In this document: positions 61,401 through 64,000 of the stretch, piece by piece
How the letters are laid out: each line of letters begins with the position of its first letter
Position numbering within the stretch: position 1 is the first letter of the stretch
Assembly: GCF_040869045.1 (NCBI RefSeq)
Contig: NC_090323.1
Coordinates: 150,432,426-150,496,425 of the forward strand
DNA from: Eurosta solidaginis
Lineage: Eukaryota; Arthropoda; Insecta; Diptera; Tephritidae
Direction of reading: 5' to 3'
DNA: 64,000 nucleotides
The notes under the pieces: generated by a model
Databases searched by the model: none
Told to the model about the DNA's origin: nothing
What the model saw: the letters and a program-made list of their open reading frames with translations, nothing else
Program-made: the position numbers and the translations under genes

Positions 61401-63016
61401 TAAAAAGATGTGTAAATATTTTGTATTTTTCATCATTAAAGGCATTGAAATTTTAATTACGCATTACTACCAAAAATTTACTCAAGGTTAAATGGGTTGA
61501 GTGCAAAAAAAAAATCTTTTTTATAATTATCCTAACAAACAAAGTAAACGTAATGTAAGTTTTTAATAAGTTGTCTCAAAAAAAAACATTAAACTTACAA
61601 AACGTGGTTGGGACTCACATTCTTTTGTACAAACATCAAAAAGTCTACAGTAACCAAGTTGTTTTATTTGAAGCAAAATTAATATAGAAGCCGTCTGAAA
61701 CACTTTAATTTTACGAACATAAGAAAGATGTTTAAATCAATTAGAAATTAACGTCTCATTAACACTTTGAACAAGATCTCGATTATGTCATCCCGCCTAA
61801 GTTCGCGCAGTGTTGTTACACAAAATTTATTCCACTGCTGCCGACTCTGGCCATGTGACAGTATACTATAGAACATATTAGCAGTTTGGAAAAAAATAAA
61901 CCTAATTAAGTGTACGCTTTGTTCTTATCATAAAACTATAAAGCTAATAAATAAGAAATTTCTACAGGAATGCCATTTTAAAAAGCTGTATAAATATTTT
62001 GTATTTTTCGTCATTAGAGGATTGAAATTTTAATTAAGCACTACTACCAAAAATTTACTCAAGGTTAAATGAATTGAGTGCAAAAAAAATGTCCTTTCTA
62101 TAATTATCCCAACAAACAAAGTAAACGTAATGTAAGTTTTTAATACGTTTTCTCAAGCAAACATTAAACTTACAAAACGTGTTTGGGACCTCACATTCTT
62201 TTGTACAAACGTCAAAAAGTCTACAGTAACCAGGTTGTTTTATTTGAAGCCACGTTAACCCATTTTCAAAATTCCTATAGAAGCCGTCTGAAACACATTA
62301 ATTTTATGAACAAAAGAAAGATGCTTAAATCCATTACAAATTAAGGTCTCATTAACACTTTAACAAGATCTTGATTATGTCATCCCGCCTAAGTTCTCGC
62401 AGTGTTGTTACTCAAAATTTATTCCACTGTTCCCAACTCTGTTCATGTGACAGTGAAATATAGAACATATCAGTTTGGAAGAAAATAAACCTAATTAAGT
62501 GTACGCTTTGTTCTTTTCATAAAACTATAAAGCTAATAAATAAGAAATTTCTACAAAAATTCAATTTTAAAAAGATGTGTAAATATTTTGTATTTTTCAT
62601 CATTAAGGGCATTGAAATTTTAATTTCGCACTTCTAACAAAAATTTACTCAAGGTTAAATGGGTTGGTTGCAAAAAAAAAATCATTTCTATAATTATCCA
62701 ACAAACAAGGTAAACGTATAATGTAAGTTTTTAGTAAGTTTTCTCAAAAAAACATTAAACTTACAAAATGTGTTTGGGACCTCACATCCTTTTGCACAAA
62801 CATCAAAAAGTCTACAGTAACCAGTGTCCGCTTTGTTCTTTTCATAAAACTATAAAAGTAATAAATAAGAAATTTCTACAGAAATGCCATTTTAAAAAGC
62901 TGTATAAATATTTTATATTTTTCATCATTAAGGGAATTGAGATTTTAATTGCGCACTTCTACCAAAACTTTACTCAAGGTAAAATGGGTTGAGTGCAAAA
63001 AAATATTCCTTTCTAT
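58498..63016 (+). repeat. AT-rich satellite of ~575-bp tandem units
   Basis: The phrase CTCTGGTCATGTGACAGTA (with variants) starts units at about 58500, 59070, 59646, 60226, 61267, 61850 and 62436; the fourth carries a MITE and the last has an internal deletion near 62822. Each unit has the same order of blocks, such as GCCATTTTAAAAAG, AAATGGGTTGAGTGCAAAA, AACATAAGAAAGATG and GATCTTGATTATGTCATCCCGC. Identity between units is about 85-95% by eye. ORFs of 60-80 codons inside are not conserved as protein. The array is cut at its right edge by an LTR element. Confidence 0.85.
60262..60705. mobile_element. 444-bp MITE inserted in the satellite
   Basis: Terminal inverted repeats GGGGGACTCATG and CATGAGTCCTCC (one mismatch in 12) flanked by TATTA on both sides (60257-60261, 60706-60710); sister satellite units show the uninterrupted ACATATTAGCAG. 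It contains repeats of GTGTAAACG/TATAAATTTA type and no credible protein; the 88-codon ORF at 60322-60588 has no domain. Superfamily not decided. Confidence 0.75.
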
Positions 63017-63618
63017 TGTCACGGATATTAGCATCGCTAAGTTATACCATCACTAAGGCGATGCTAAGGCCACGATAAGCAGAATTTACGTCAATAATCA
63101 AATCATGTATACACATATATAAGGCAGCCGAAAGATGTCACACACAGATGCATTTACTTATACGCCTATGTATGCGCGAGAGACTGTAAACTACAAACAT
63201 TCACATCAATAATTCAATCATTATGTATCTACATAAACGACTAAATAATTGCGTCTACACATATGTACGTATACGAGCAGCGGAGCGGCAATGCACAAAC
63301 ACATGCATATATCTTATCTGAGTTGTCACAAGAGAGAGCAATAATTTGTGCACGTAGTTGTGGCTGGCGATTTTGTAGCCGAAACTAACTAGTAAGTTCT
63401 GGAAATCGAAGAGCCTAGAAGTATGCAGCGTAAACTATAAAAGCGGAGCAGGCGAGTAAGAAGTAATTCAGTTTGAGTTGAGCTATCAATCAGTTTGCTT
63501 AAGCACGCGATCTGGCGGCCAATAGTAGAGTTTCATTTGAGTTATTAATCAGTTTGGTTAGTGATTCGAACTTAGCAGAGGATTGCAAATAAGAGGATTT
63601 GCAAGTGAATTCGTTACA
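63017..63618 (+). repeat. 5' LTR, copy 4
   Basis: TGTCACGG...TTCGTTACA, 602 bp; shorter than copy 1 because of deletions near 63530-63570. TATAAAA at 63436-63442 is intact. The primer site that follows reads TAGTGTCAGAAG. Confidence 0.9.
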
Positions 63619-63669
63619 ATTAGTGTCAGAAGAGGAATTGTTGAATAAATTCCAGCAGACAACAAGGAC

Positions 63670-64000
63670 ATGGCAAAGTTCAGTGAATTGAAGATCCAGC
63701 AACTGAAAAAGGAGTTGGAGAACCGTGGATTAAATAAAACTGGCAATAAAATCGAACTTCAAGCACGGCTACGAGAGGTAATGGAATCGCAAGGAATTGA
63801 TGTAGACGAGTTTGTCTTTTATCCTGATGGGGACGAGACAACAACAAAAATTGAAGAGAAAAACGAAACATTCCAGACAGTTACGAGCACAGACTTGAAC
63901 ATGATATTGGCTGCAATAACTGCTCAAACATCGACAGTAACATCCAAGATGGAAGCACAGGAGGCACGCATTTCAGAAATGTTGTCACAAATGTCATCTC
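63670..64000 (+). CDS. gag: gag N-terminal part (SAP domain, coiled-coil start), copy 4
   Basis: ATG 63670 opens a frame that runs to the window edge (110 codons). MAKFSELKIQQLKKELENRGL...KIELQARLREVMESQGIDVDEF is a SAP-like motif (about residues 3-42); then an acidic linker and the first coiled-coil repeats (TSKMEAQEARISEM). At the position of the copy 1 stop codon it has GAA (IEEKNE), so this copy shows the undamaged arrangement of the gag N-terminus. SAP domains bind AT-rich DNA; a role in gag is not established to my knowledge. Confidence 0.85.
   Translation, partial: MAKFSELKIQQLKKELENRGLNKTGNKIELQARLREVMESQGIDVDEFVFYPDGDETTTKIEEKNETFQTVTSTDLNMILAAITAQTSTVTSKMEAQEARISEMLSQMSS

Larger units (their letters stand above)
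63017..64000 (+). mobile_element. mdg3-like LTR retrotransposon, copy 4 (5' end only)
   Basis: 5' LTR, primer site and start of gag, cut by the window edge. It is inserted in the satellite after ...TTCTAT. The LTR is a third length variant (602 bp) against 631 and 711 bp in the other copies. Confidence 0.88.

Noticed and set aside
58498..63016. CRISPR-like or coding tandem array
   Set aside because: Units are about 575 bp without spacer logic, eukaryotic context, and the small ORFs are not conserved between units.

Overview
This window is intergenic or intronic DNA of a higher fly and consists almost entirely of nested transposable elements. The combination of DINE-1/Helentron-like repeats, a tRNA-derived SINE, mdg3-like Ty3 elements, Penelope-like elements and R1-clade and other non-LTR elements fits a brachyceran dipteran. 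My best inference is a tephritid fruit fly; this rests on pattern recognition, not on a search. The only host-gene trace I can support is the 3' end of a histidine acid phosphatase gene (34719-35331, minus strand). It carries an in-frame stop and has an LTR array inserted just upstream.

Layout. 1-921 is the 3' part of a DINE-1-like element. 952-11185 is a unit 'U': unique arm X (952-1688), an (AAAGTT)n microsatellite, and arm Y (11005-11185). Its microsatellite is split by a reversed DINE-1-like element (1739-10340), which is itself split by a 6.2 kb mdg3-like LTR retrotransposon (3625-9822, 4-bp target duplication ATAT). 11430-13191 is the first part of a non-LTR element (L1); its C-terminal part reappears at 33841-34432. 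Everything between, 13192-33840, is bounded by TAGAGC-type inverted ends and the 8-bp target duplication ATTGATAT, so it is a single hAT-like insertion swollen to about 20.6 kb. Inside it lie a DINE/Helentron-like element ('H'), a SINE fragment and a second, inverted copy of U (14281-33271). The (AACTTT)n core of that second copy has received a Penelope-like element (14639-17617), three R1-clade LINE copies in the same orientation (18279-22607, 22680-26065, 27910-31486), an opposite-strand LINE tail (26487-26850) and a Penelope-like fragment (31557-32489).

35401-47566 is a tandem LTR-internal-LTR-internal-LTR array of the mdg3-like family on the minus strand. It has a single ATAG target duplication around the whole array, and the two internal regions share inactivating mutations. 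48140-48970 is an RNase H-bearing LINE remnant. 48975-58497 is a stack of DINE-like repeats around a second broken LINE (L2) split at a T|T site by a DINE copy that is about 99.8% identical to the one at the left window edge. 58498-63016 is a satellite of roughly 575-bp units carrying a 444-bp MITE. From 63017 a fourth mdg3-like element begins and runs out of the window.

The most notable system is the hexanucleotide platform. The R1-clade LINE joins its poly(A) tail to the hexamer in the same register in all three copies, which suggests a site-specific LINE whose target is a (TTTAAC)n microsatellite that is itself the core of a mobile element. The second main point is the tandem LTR array, whose history can be read from shared and private mutations. 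A hammerhead-like ribozyme core near the ends of both Penelope-like elements is also worth testing.
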